From: Bacillota bacterium
GTDB lineage: Bacteria; Bacillota; Clostridia; Clostridiales; Clostridiaceae
Length of the DNA: 28,299 bases
Reading direction: 5' to 3'
Assembly (NCBI GenBank): GCA_023445445.1
Contig: JAEXLD010000031.1
Coordinates: 1-28,299, forward strand
Of this stretch, positions 5,856 to 13,375 are shown piece by piece. The position numbers and the translations under genes are program-made. Numbering within the stretch: position 1 is the first letter of the stretch; each line of letters starts with the position of its first letter. The notes under the pieces were generated by a model. That model was not told the origin of the DNA. It searched no databases and saw only the letters and a list, made by a program, of their open reading frames with translations.

Positions 5856-7517
5856 TTATATATTTAAAAATGCTTCAAATCTAGCTCTTACTTTATCTTC
5901 ACCTAATATTTGCATAATAGTATAAAGATCTGGAGTATTACTTCTATGAGATAAAGCTGCTCTTACAGCTCCAGCAACATCAGAAATCATACCCTTAAAG
6001 GCATCTGGATTAGCTTTGTATTCTTTTCTATTTGCACAATATCCAAGCTCTGCTCCAATAACCTTTAATTCTTCAAACCAAGCTTCTTGGCTTCCTGAGT
6101 TAAAATTGAATTTGTCTTTATATACTTTTATTACTTCCTTTGCATTTTCTAAGCTTAAAGTCTTTGGAAGTTCAACATTTTCTGCTGTTTCTTTATTGAA
6201 TAATTCATCATAGAAATAATCTACTTTTCCTCTTACTTCATCCCATTTAGCAAAGTCTTTTCTTGGCTTTGGACCTTCTTTATCTATATTGAAGATTTCC
6301 TTAGACATTTTTTCATTTGCAGTTACTAAGTCATACATTTCTTTATCGAAATCCTTAGCCCATTCAGTATATAATTCATAAACCTTATCAGCTTTCATCT
6401 TACAAATAACTTCTTTACTTACATCATTTAATTTAACTATATCAAATAATGCTCCTGATTTACTCATCTTATCTAAAGCTATTTCAAATTCATGATAATC
6501 TACAGTAGGATTTTCTGCTCTCCAATCTTCAAAAGTAGAATTTATTATATTTAATAAATATTCAACAACTGATTGGACAGGGTATCCAACTTCTTTATAG
6601 TATGAAACTGCGGCTTCTGCATCTTTTCTCTTAGATAATTTTCTCTTAGAACCATTATCATTTTTCATTATTGTTGGAATATGAGCATAGTTTGGTCTTT
6701 CTAAACCTAATGTATCAAATAATTGAACATGTATTGGTAATGAAGATAACCATTCTTCTCCTCTAATAACATGAGTAGTTCTCATTAAAGCATCATCTAC
6801 AGCATGAGCAAAGTGATAAGTTGGAAGTCCATCTCCCTTTATAATAACTATATCTTGATTATTTTCTGGGAAGCTTATATCACCCTTTATTAAATCATGG
6901 AACTCTACTCTGTTTTCTATATTTCCTGGTGACTTAAATCTAATTATATATGCCTCTCCATTATTTATTTTTTCCATAGCTTCTTCAGCAGTTAAATTTC
7001 TATCCTTAGCATATTCTCCATAATATCCTGGAGTAATTTTTTCAGCTGTTTGTCTTTCTCTAAGTTCTGCTAATTCTTCTGGTGTATCAAAAGCTGGATA
7101 AGCTAATCCCTTCTTAATTAAATCTTTAGCAAAAGCTCTATATATATCAGCTCTTTCACTTTGTCTATATGGACCATATTCTCCTTTTGAAGTATTATCT
7201 CCAGTCATACCTTCGTTAAAATCCATACCAAAGTTATGCATAGTTTGAATAGTATCTTCTATAGCACCTGCAACTTCTCTTTTTTGGTCAGTATCTTCTA
7301 TTCTTAAATAGAATACTCCACCTGTTTGGCTTGCTAATCTTTCATTAATTAGTGCAGCAAAAACTCCACCTATGTGTTGGAATCCTGTTGGTGATGGTGC
7401 ATATCTTGTAACTACAGCACCTTCTTTTAAATTTCTTTTTGGATATTTTGCAATATAATCTTCTGGTGTTTTATCAATATTAGGGAATATTAATTCAGCT
7501 AATTTTTCTAAACTCAT
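5856..7517 (-). CDS. gltX: Glutamate-tRNA ligase
   Basis: A 553-residue class I aminoacyl-tRNA synthetase that charges tRNA-Glu with glutamate in the cytoplasm. The Rossmann core carries APSPTGFQHIGG (residues 40-51, the HIGH signature) and KLSKRK (293-298, the KMSKS signature), with LRIEDTDQKR and VIRGEEWLSSLPIH between them, as expected. The C-terminal region is the alpha-helical anticodon-binding domain of the longer clostridial form. GGAAGGAAG lies six bases before the ATG. A T-box leader precedes the gene, so its expression should rise when uncharged tRNA-Glu accumulates. Whether it also charges tRNA-Gln, which is usual where glnS is absent, cannot be settled here. Confidence 0.97.
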   Translation of the reverse strand: MSLEKLAELIFPNIDKTPEDYIAKYPKRNLKEGAVVTRYAPSPTGFQHIGGVFAALINERLASQTGGVFYLRIEDTDQKREVAGAIEDTIQTMHNFGMDFNEGMTGDNTSKGEYGPYRQSERADIYRAFAKDLIKKGLAYPAFDTPEELAELRERQTAEKITPGYYGEYAKDRNLTAEEAMEKINNGEAYIIRFKSPGNIENRVEFHDLIKGDISFPENNQDIVIIKGDGLPTYHFAHAVDDALMRTTHVIRGEEWLSSLPIHVQLFDTLGLERPNYAHIPTIMKNDNGSKRKLSKRKDAEAAVSYYKEVGYPVQSVVEYLLNIINSTFEDWRAENPTVDYHEFEIALDKMSKSGALFDIVKLNDVSKEVICKMKADKVYELYTEWAKDFDKEMYDLVTANEKMSKEIFNIDKEGPKPRKDFAKWDEVRGKVDYFYDELFNKETAENVELPKTLSLENAKEVIKVYKDKFNFNSGSQEAWFEELKVIGAELGYCANRKEYKANPDAFKGMISDVAGAVRAALSHRSNTPDLYTIMQILGEDKVRARFEAFLNI

Positions 7518-7553
7518 ATTTATCTTCCTTCCGTATTTTAATTTTTTTATAAA

Positions 7554-7822
7554 TAAAAAAGCCCTTCATCCTATAAATATTAGGACGAAAGACTATATTT
7601 CCGCGTTACCACCTAAATTGATTAATTAAAAATTAATCCACTCAATCTCTTTAAGGGGAGAAACCCATAAACTTACTTGCAATTTAATAATGCAGTTTCA
7701 GTTTATAGCTCCAGAGCTTCATTCAATAGCATCAAATTTTAAGCTTCCACCTATGCTTAAATCTCTGTAAAATGATTATCTATCTACTTTTCTCTTTCAT
7801 AGCTTATTATTTATGCTTTGTC
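7554..7822 (-). ncRNA. T-box riboswitch leader of gltX
   Basis: On the minus strand the sequence AGGTGGTAACGCGG (around 7600-7614) is the conserved T-box element. A terminator follows directly, with arms at 7581-7594 and 7560-7573 that pair over 14 bases, and a run of six T at 7554-7559. Upstream, CAGAG and CTCTG close a stem-I-like structure. Its 3' side contains the GAA triplets at 7718-7724, which suit a glutamate specifier, though I have not resolved which of the two is read. Uncharged tRNA would pair with both sites and stop the terminator from forming. The leader accounts for the gene-free stretch ahead of gltX. Confidence 0.9.
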
Positions 7823-7828
7823 ATAAAC

Positions 7829-7857
7829 ATTATAACTATACATTTAGTTTTTGTAAA
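7829..7857 (-). promoter_or_regulatory. Promoter of the gltX leader
   Basis: On the minus strand TTTACA is followed after 17 bases by TATAAT, placing transcription start at about 7822, just ahead of the T-box stem I. Confidence 0.65.
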
Positions 7858-7891
7858 TAATTTTATATTATTCATTTCATAACATTACTTA

Positions 7892-8425
7892 TTAATCTAA
7901 ATTCTCCTTATAAAGTCTATCTAACTCATCCTTTGGCATTAAAAATTGAACTAAATATCCCATTATTATTACTCCTGGTATATCAATAAGAAGCCTGGCT
8001 AAAGTAAATTTATATCCTAATGAAGAAAACTCAAACATTAGTGTAGATACTTTAGTTACACACCAAGCATTCATAAATATTATTATATTACTAAACTTAA
8101 CACCTTTTTTAAGAAGAACCTTTGTAAATGGAAAAGCTGCATACATAGGTCCTGCTGCTATTGATCCAATAAGCATTGCAAGAGAAACTCCTTTTATTCC
8201 CGAATTCTCTCCCATATATTTAATCATGCTTTCCCTTGGAATCCATACATCCATAAGTCCAAGCAAAATCATTATTGGAGGTAAAACTTGAAGCATTTGC
8301 TTAAAACTTGAAAAGGCTATATTAAATGATTTTAACCCTATTTCCTTATTAATAGCTGTTACTATTACTGTTACTATAATTAATATAATAAAAAAAGAAT
8401 ATCTTTTTATTAAACCTTTTACCAT
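7892..8425 (-). CDS. Half-size permease, second subunit (ArsP_1/YraQ-like family)
   Basis: 177 residues with about four hydrophobic membrane segments. The central sequence MLIGSIAAGPMYAAFPFTKVLLKKGVKFSNIIIFMNAW is typical of the predicted-permease family PF03773 (DUF318, YraQ/ArsP-like). Full-length members have about 300-340 residues, built from two similar halves; here the halves are separate genes. Its ATG overlaps the stop of the upstream half gene by seven bases (ATGGTAA), so translation is coupled and a heteromeric permease is likely. The substrate is unknown; arsenic and other anions or thiols have been discussed for relatives. A decayed second copy lies at 10975-11340. Confidence 0.75.
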   Translation of the reverse strand: MVKGLIKRYSFFIILIIVTVIVTAINKEIGLKSFNIAFSSFKQMLQVLPPIMILLGLMDVWIPRESMIKYMGENSGIKGVSLAMLIGSIAAGPMYAAFPFTKVLLKKGVKFSNIIIFMNAWCVTKVSTLMFEFSSLGYKFTLARLLIDIPGVIIMGYLVQFLMPKDELDRLYKENLD

Positions 8426-8907
8426 GCCATTATCACCACCATCTCAACAAAAAATGCTACTATGATTGAAAAAACAAAGGCTACTATGTTCCTATAAATA
8501 GTTGCCCTTTTGCCTATATATTTAGCTTCTAAAGGAATAGTTATTATTCCGATTAAAGTAAGAGTTGATATAAGAGCAGCAACCTGTGCTATACCTGCTC
8601 CACTTTTTAAAAGCATATCTCCAGTAGAAAAGGCTACAAAGGTAGGCATCATTGCAATGCTTCCTATAATTGCAGATAGAAATACTCCAATTACTCCACT
8701 ATTATTTCCTAGTATTTTTGATATAATTTCTGGCCTTAATATTGCAAGAGTTATTCCTACAATTAGAATTATTCCTAAAAATTGTGGAAGTATACCTTCT
8801 ATAGATTTCCAACCTTTTAATAATGCTTTCTTAGTTTTTTCTTTATCTTTTTTATAAGATATTATAATTAATAAAAATGTTACTAAATAAAGAATTAAAC
8901 TACTCAT
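8419..8907 (-). CDS. Half-size permease, first subunit (ArsP_1/YraQ-like family)
   Basis: 162 residues with about four membrane segments. The sequence AIIGSIAMMPTFVAFSTGDMLLKSGAGIAQVAALISTLTLIG matches the corresponding loop of its partner (IGSIAAGPMYAAFPFTKVLLKKG), showing that the two subunits are related half-domains. It is the first gene of the operon. The ribosome binding site (AGAAGTGAAATATT) is weak. Fewer than 130 bases separate it from the terminator of the following surface protein gene, so the two are separate units. Remnants of a second copy of its 3' end survive at 11334-11402. Confidence 0.7.
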   Translation of the reverse strand: MSSLILYLVTFLLIIISYKKDKEKTKKALLKGWKSIEGILPQFLGIILIVGITLAILRPEIISKILGNNSGVIGVFLSAIIGSIAMMPTFVAFSTGDMLLKSGAGIAQVAALISTLTLIGIITIPLEAKYIGKRATIYRNIVAFVFSIIVAFFVEMVVIMAW

Positions 8908-8970
8908 AATATTTCACTTCTAAAAAAATTATTATCAATATTAATATATAAAGCATCTTTAATTTCGTGA

Positions 8971-9014
8971 AAAAGCTACTATTTTACAATGTGAGTTGCA
9001 AAATAGTAGCTTTT
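8971..9014 (-). terminator. Terminator of the beta-helix surface protein gene
   Basis: AAAAGCTACTATTTT and its complement form a perfect 15-bp stem around a 14-base loop. A T-rich tail follows on the minus strand. Confidence 0.85.
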
Positions 9015-9038
9015 ATATCTTTTTATATATTATTACTT

Positions 9039-10790
9039 TTAATTAATTGACTTACCATTAACATATAGCTTATAACCATTAAAATTAATATTGCTATATG
9101 TAGTATCCTCATCTTCTAATTCTGTTATATAAGAATTTCCCATTAAAGTTATTTCAGAATTATTATCAAGTTTTAAAACAACACTTTTAGCTTCATTGTT
9201 TTCATTTATAATGCCTTTATAACTTGATGAAGTTAAGTTTAATGTTAAAGCAGATATACTATCTATCTCAATATTACCATCTAGCTTTTCATTAGTTGCA
9301 TTAAAGGTTAAATTTCCACCATTTGAATTGCTTTTTCCCCATTCAGATGTACCTTTAGCACTAATTAAAATATTACTTCCATAACTTAATGTTGTATTTT
9401 CTAAATTAATAATTGCATCTGTATTAGTAATAAAAAACATTGGTGCTGTATTATAATAATCAGAAGTAGAAACAATGTTTAAAGAAGAATCCTTTGCTGT
9501 AAAATCACCTGTTCCAACAGAAGCATCCCCAGACATAGATTGATAAATCATAATACCAGCTTGATCTACATCTCCTCTGTTACCCTTACCAGTAGCCTTT
9601 AAAGTTGAATTTGTAACAGCTGCTGAATTTTTTCCTTCAATTACAACCATTTGAGAACCATTAGCTAGGCCTTCTGTATTATCAATGGAAATATTACCAG
9701 TGGAATAAATTATAGGTGAGCCACTTCCATTAGTTTCTAAATTAGAATTGTTTGCAATTACAGTTCCTTCTCCTCTATCTGTTGCTAATGTGGCACAGGA
9801 ACCTCCTTGGGTTTTAATAGTTACATTATCAGCCTCAATATATCCACCGTAAGTTGCATCAAGTCCTCTTGCTGAGCTGCTTCCTATTGTTGTAATTGTA
9901 GAATCACTAATATAGATTTTAGAATCCGTTCCAGTTGAAAATATTGCATTACTTCCTTTGGACTTAGTTGTAATCTTTGAATTAGTTATTGTTGCTGTTG
10001 AATTAGAAGTTACTAATACACCTGAATTTATACCATAAAACTCGGAATTCTCAGTATTTGAACTATCACCAGAATTTTTATTAACATTAGCATTATCTAA
10101 ACTTAATTTGCCACCATTTTTAACAAGAATTACACTTTCATCACTATTGCTACTTTCATAAGTTTCATTTAATGTTTCTTCTGTTCCATCTATTTCATTT
10201 GAAGCACTAGCAGATAATGAAACATTATTGTTGCTGTCCATATTTCCATTATTTATACTTCCATTACCTTGAGCATTACTTATAAATATATTTTTAGTAC
10301 TATATACATTTATAATCGTTAAGACACTTGTTAAAATAATTATACTAAGAATAAATATTGTTATTTTATCTAAATTAATAAATGTTTCTTTAATTCCTTT
10401 TTTATTTAAGTTAGACATAATTAAATATATAATTACTATTGACATTCCTAGACTTTCAATTGCAAATAATACATAAAATATAATACTTAAGTTATCATTT
10501 GATTCATTCATAGATACTACGTTAGTATTAGGTGCAATTATATTACTGTTTTCTTCCTTTTGAATTCCTGATGGTGCTTCACTACCATTTCCACCACTCG
10601 GCATTTCTGGAGGTGTTCCACTATCATTTTTATTTATTGAAACTTCTGGTTGTGTTTTACTGTTATTTTGAATCATATTAGGCCTTGAAGATTCAATATT
10701 GTCTTTAGCAAAATTCATTGTAAAATAAAAAGATATACCTAGCAAGGTTATTAAAATTAAAGCAATAATATTTTTAACTTTTCTAGACAT
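9039..10790 (-). CDS. Membrane-anchored beta-helix surface protein, adhesin or carbohydrate-binding type
   Basis: 583 residues. The N-terminus has one membrane segment (about 8-27), then a low-complexity outer loop rich in Pro, Gly and Ser (PPEMPSGGNGSEAPSG), then two more segments (about 101-125 and 142-162). From about residue 175 the protein is outside and made of short repeating strands rich in N, S, T and G (for example GSNAIFSTGTDSKIYISDSTITT, ARGLDATYGGYIEADNVTIKT), the pattern of a right-handed parallel beta-helix. Such proteins occur as adhesins and as carbohydrate-binding proteins of the Cthe_2159 type. There are no catalytic residues I can name and no LPXTG. A GTG three codons earlier is possible; AAGGAGA is nine bases from the ATG at 10790, which I prefer. 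Confidence 0.75.
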   Translation of the reverse strand: MSRKVKNIIALILITLLGISFYFTMNFAKDNIESSRPNMIQNNSKTQPEVSINKNDSGTPPEMPSGGNGSEAPSGIQKEENSNIIAPNTNVVSMNESNDNLSIIFYVLFAIESLGMSIVIIYLIMSNLNKKGIKETFINLDKITIFILSIIILTSVLTIINVYSTKNIFISNAQGNGSINNGNMDSNNNVSLSASASNEIDGTEETLNETYESSNSDESVILVKNGGKLSLDNANVNKNSGDSSNTENSEFYGINSGVLVTSNSTATITNSKITTKSKGSNAIFSTGTDSKIYISDSTITTIGSSSARGLDATYGGYIEADNVTIKTQGGSCATLATDRGEGTVIANNSNLETNGSGSPIIYSTGNISIDNTEGLANGSQMVVIEGKNSAAVTNSTLKATGKGNRGDVDQAGIMIYQSMSGDASVGTGDFTAKDSSLNIVSTSDYYNTAPMFFITNTDAIINLENTTLSYGSNILISAKGTSEWGKSNSNGGNLTFNATNEKLDGNIEIDSISALTLNLTSSSYKGIINENNEAKSVVLKLDNNSEITLMGNSYITELEDEDTTYSNINFNGYKLYVNGKSIN

Positions 10791-10881
10791 TTCTTTCACT
10801 CTCCTTTTTAAATTTAATCATTATAAATTTATAAAGTAATTTACAAAAAATATTTTTTATATTTTTACTTTCTTTACTATA

Positions 10882-10908
10882 ATTATAAACCCAATTTGTT
10901 ACAAATTG
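10882..10908 (-). promoter_or_regulatory. Candidate promoter and operator of the surface protein gene
   Basis: TATAAT (minus strand, 10882-10887) lies five bases from a perfect 17-base palindrome, CAATTTGTTACAAATTG, at 10892-10908. The palindrome covers the -35 spacer region, where a bound repressor would block polymerase. No good -35 was found. Confidence 0.4.
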
Positions 10909-10974
10909 ATAACAAAATTTTATTTATATATTTCCATAAGTTGAGTATAAATTTATATAATACCATTATTTTTA

Positions 10975-11340
10975 TTATTCTAAATAATCACTATAAAAAC
11001 TATTTAGCTCATTTTTTGGCATCATAACTTCAACTAAATACCCCATTATTATTACTACAGGTATATCAATAAAAAGTCTTGCTAAAGTAAATTTATATCC
11101 TAGTGAAGAAAATTCAAAAATTAATGTAGATATTTTAGTTACACACCATGCATTCATAAAAATAATTATATTACTAAATTTAACTCCCTTTTTAAGAAGA
11201 ACTTTTGTAAAGGGAAAAGCTGCATACATTGGTCCTGCTGCTATTGATCCTATTAATATTGAAATAAAAATTGCTATTATAATTGTGACTAAAATTAATA
11301 TTATAAAAAAAATGTATCTTTTAATTAAAGCTTTTACCAT
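10975..11340 (-). pseudogene. Decayed copy of the half-permease second subunit (internal deletion)
   Basis: The frame gives 121 residues. Residues 1-22 match the start of the 177-residue protein at 7892-8425 (MVKALIKRYIFFIILILVT) and residues 28-121 match its last 94 residues, with about 56 residues missing between. The DNA is close to identical over long stretches around 11180-11250. The missing part holds one to two membrane segments, so a working permease is unlikely. The frame remains open and the start region is intact, so it may still be translated. Confidence 0.75.
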
Positions 11341-11402
11341 ATTAATGCCACCACCATTTTAACAAAAAATCCTACTATTATAGAAAAAATAAACCACTCA
11401 TA
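11334..11402 (-). pseudogene. Remnant of the half-permease first subunit (last 22 codons)
   Basis: On the minus strand the codons FIFSIIVGFFVKMVVALIW and a stop match the end of the intact gene at 8419-8907 (FVFSIIVAFFVEMVVIMAW). The ATGGTAA overlap with the next gene is kept too. A stop codon lies upstream at 11403-11405 and no further similarity was seen. Confidence 0.8.
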
Positions 11403-11442
11403 CTATTTCCTTAAATTATTAATTATATAAATTTGCCTAAAT

Positions 11443-11472
11443 TTGTATATATACATATACTATAGGTATAAT
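11443..11472 (+). promoter_or_regulatory. Candidate promoter of the hexosaminidase gene
   Basis: TTGTAT and TATAAT are separated by 18 bases, about 98 bases ahead of the ATG. Confidence 0.35.
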
Positions 11473-11570
11473 TACTTATATAAGATAAGATAATTTAATA
11501 AATTCTAATTAATAATATCTTAGATATATATTAAATAAATACAATTTAAATTAGTATTGGAGACTTTATT

Positions 11571-12746
11571 ATGAAAAAAATATTTTTAATAATTTCTATT
11601 CTTTTATTATTGTTAATTTCCTTTATTATAAGTTATAGATACTTAAGCTTTAAGAATAATACTAAAAATCCAGATGGAGAAAATAATAATGCTACAATTA
11701 TCGATAATGATAATTCAAGTTACACTTCTGTAGAGGATATACAATTAAAAAAAGCAAAAGAATTATTGTCTAATATGACCTTAGAAGAAAAAGTTGGACA
11801 AATGTTTTTAATTAGATGTAATAGTACAACTGCATATGAAGATATTAATAAATATAAAGTTGGTGGATTTATATTATTTGATGCAAATATACAAGGCGAA
11901 ACTAAAGAATCTCTAGCTGAAACATTACTAAACTATCAAGAAAGTTCAAAGACAAAACTTTTTATTGCTATAGATGAAGAAGGTGGTATTGTTAATAGGT
12001 TAAGCTGGTACCCTGAATTTAGAGCTGTTCCATTTTATTCACCACAGGATTTATATAATGAAGGTGGATATCCATTAATTATTAGTGATACCAAAGAAAA
12101 GGCTACTCTTTTAAAATCAATAGGAATTAATATGAACCTAGCCCCTGTTTGTGATATTTCAACTGATCCTAATGCTTATATTTATCCTAGAACCTTCGGA
12201 AAAAATGCTGAAGAAACAGCTACTTATGTAAAAACTGTAGTAGAAACCATGAAAGAAAATAAGATAGGTTCTACTTTAAAACATTTTCCTGGCTATGGTA
12301 GCAACTTAGATACCCATTCTGGCATTTCTGTTGATAACAGAAGTTATGATAACTTTATTAATAATGATTTTATTCCTTTTAAATCTGGTATAGATGCAGG
12401 TGCTGATAGCATTTTAGTATCTCATAATATTATAAGTTCTATTGATGAGAACCTTCCTGCTTCTTTATCTAAACCTGTTCATGATATTATTAGAAATGAT
12501 TTAGGTTTTAATGGAGTAATAATGACAGATGATTTACAAATGAGCGCAATTAAAGAATATATCGGAGAAGTTAATTCTGCAATTTTTGCTGTAAATGCTG
12601 GAAATGATTTGATTATTTCTTCAGATTATAATATTCAAATTCCAACAGTAATTGAAGCTGTAAAAAATGGAGATATAAAAGAAGAAGTTATAGATAAGGC
12701 AGTTTTAAGAGTACTAAATCTAAAATTAAAGTTAGGTATCATATAA
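11571..12746 (+). CDS. nagZ: Glycoside hydrolase family 3 beta-N-acetylhexosaminidase, membrane-anchored
   Basis: 391 residues. A hydrophobic N-terminal segment (about 4-24) without a lipobox, then a polar linker (25-55), then a single GH3 N-terminal TIM-barrel domain. The diagnostic loop KHFPGYG (237-243) with DTH (247-249) provides the catalytic histidine typical of NagZ-type enzymes. The nucleophile is D320 in MTDDLQM. Such enzymes remove non-reducing N-acetylglucosamine from muropeptides or other glycans, so a role in wall turnover outside the membrane is likely. The usual PGHG is PGYG here. The gene lacks the C-terminal beta-sandwich of longer GH3 enzymes. A kinase-like gene follows 47 bases later. 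Confidence 0.88.
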   Translation: MKKIFLIISILLLLLISFIISYRYLSFKNNTKNPDGENNNATIIDNDNSSYTSVEDIQLKKAKELLSNMTLEEKVGQMFLIRCNSTTAYEDINKYKVGGFILFDANIQGETKESLAETLLNYQESSKTKLFIAIDEEGGIVNRLSWYPEFRAVPFYSPQDLYNEGGYPLIISDTKEKATLLKSIGINMNLAPVCDISTDPNAYIYPRTFGKNAEETATYVKTVVETMKENKIGSTLKHFPGYGSNLDTHSGISVDNRSYDNFINNDFIPFKSGIDAGADSILVSHNIISSIDENLPASLSKPVHDIIRNDLGFNGVIMTDDLQMSAIKEYIGEVNSAIFAVNAGNDLIISSDYNIQIPTVIEAVKNGDIKEEVIDKAVLRVLNLKLKLGII

Positions 12747-12793
12747 TTTTTAAATATTTATAGTATGTTAATTTTTATTGGGAGGGGAACTTT

Positions 12794-13339
12794 ATGGAAA
12801 TAAATAAATTAATAAAGGTCAATGAAAAAGAATTTAAAATAAATAAATTATTAGGAAAAGGAAAAGGTGGTTATTCCTATCTAGTATCTGATGCTAATGG
12901 AAAATATGTATTAAAACAAATACATCATGAACCCTGTGAATATTATGAATTTGGAAATAAGATAGAAACAGAATTAAATGATTATAATAAACTATATTCT
13001 ACTGGTATTAGAATGCCAAAAATGTTAGACATAGATATTGAAAATGAAAGAATTCTAAAAGAATTTATAGATGGATATACTATCTATGAATTAGTTTTAA
13101 ATGATAAAGTTAATCCAAACTATATTAAGCAAATTAAGAATATGTGTGACATACTCTACCCATTAAATATTAATATAGATTATTTTCCAACTAATTTTAT
13201 TGTAAATAATGAATTACTTTGGTATATAGATTATGAATGTAATGACTATAAAGATGAATGGAATTTTGAAAATTGGGGTATTAAATATTGGTCTAAAACT
13301 CCAGAACTAATTGAATATAATAACCGTAATAAAAAGTAA
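12794..13339 (+). CDS. Minimal protein-kinase-fold protein
   Basis: 181 residues, far shorter than the usual 250-300 of a kinase domain. A glycine-rich loop (LGKGKGGYSYLV, about 20-31) and the lysine of YVLKQIHH (about 41-42) make the ATP site. NIDYFPTNFIV stands where the catalytic loop is expected (Asp in place, Asn retained), and YIDYE replaces the metal-binding DFG. The order and spacing fit the RIO/KdkA/Bud32-like small kinases, but the substrate, small molecule or protein, is unknown. GGGAGGGG precedes the ATG. It shares a transcript with the hexosaminidase and ends at a shared terminator. Confidence 0.7.
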   Translation: MEINKLIKVNEKEFKINKLLGKGKGGYSYLVSDANGKYVLKQIHHEPCEYYEFGNKIETELNDYNKLYSTGIRMPKMLDIDIENERILKEFIDGYTIYELVLNDKVNPNYIKQIKNMCDILYPLNINIDYFPTNFIVNNELLWYIDYECNDYKDEWNFENWGIKYWSKTPELIEYNNRNKK

Positions 13340-13369
13340 AATGGAACAAGAAATTCTTGCTCCATTTTA
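13337..13369. terminator. Terminator between the kinase-like gene and the DUF4173 gene
   Basis: A 14-base stem (TAAAATGGAACAAG against CTTGCTCCATTTTA) with one A-C mismatch and a five-base loop starts on the stop codon of the kinase-like gene. On the minus strand the mismatch becomes a G-U pair. Confidence 0.75.
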
Positions 13370-13375
13370 CTTTAA

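Noticed and set aside
8510..8857. 115-codon plus-strand frame
   Set aside because: Antisense to the half-permease gene, with no ribosome binding site.
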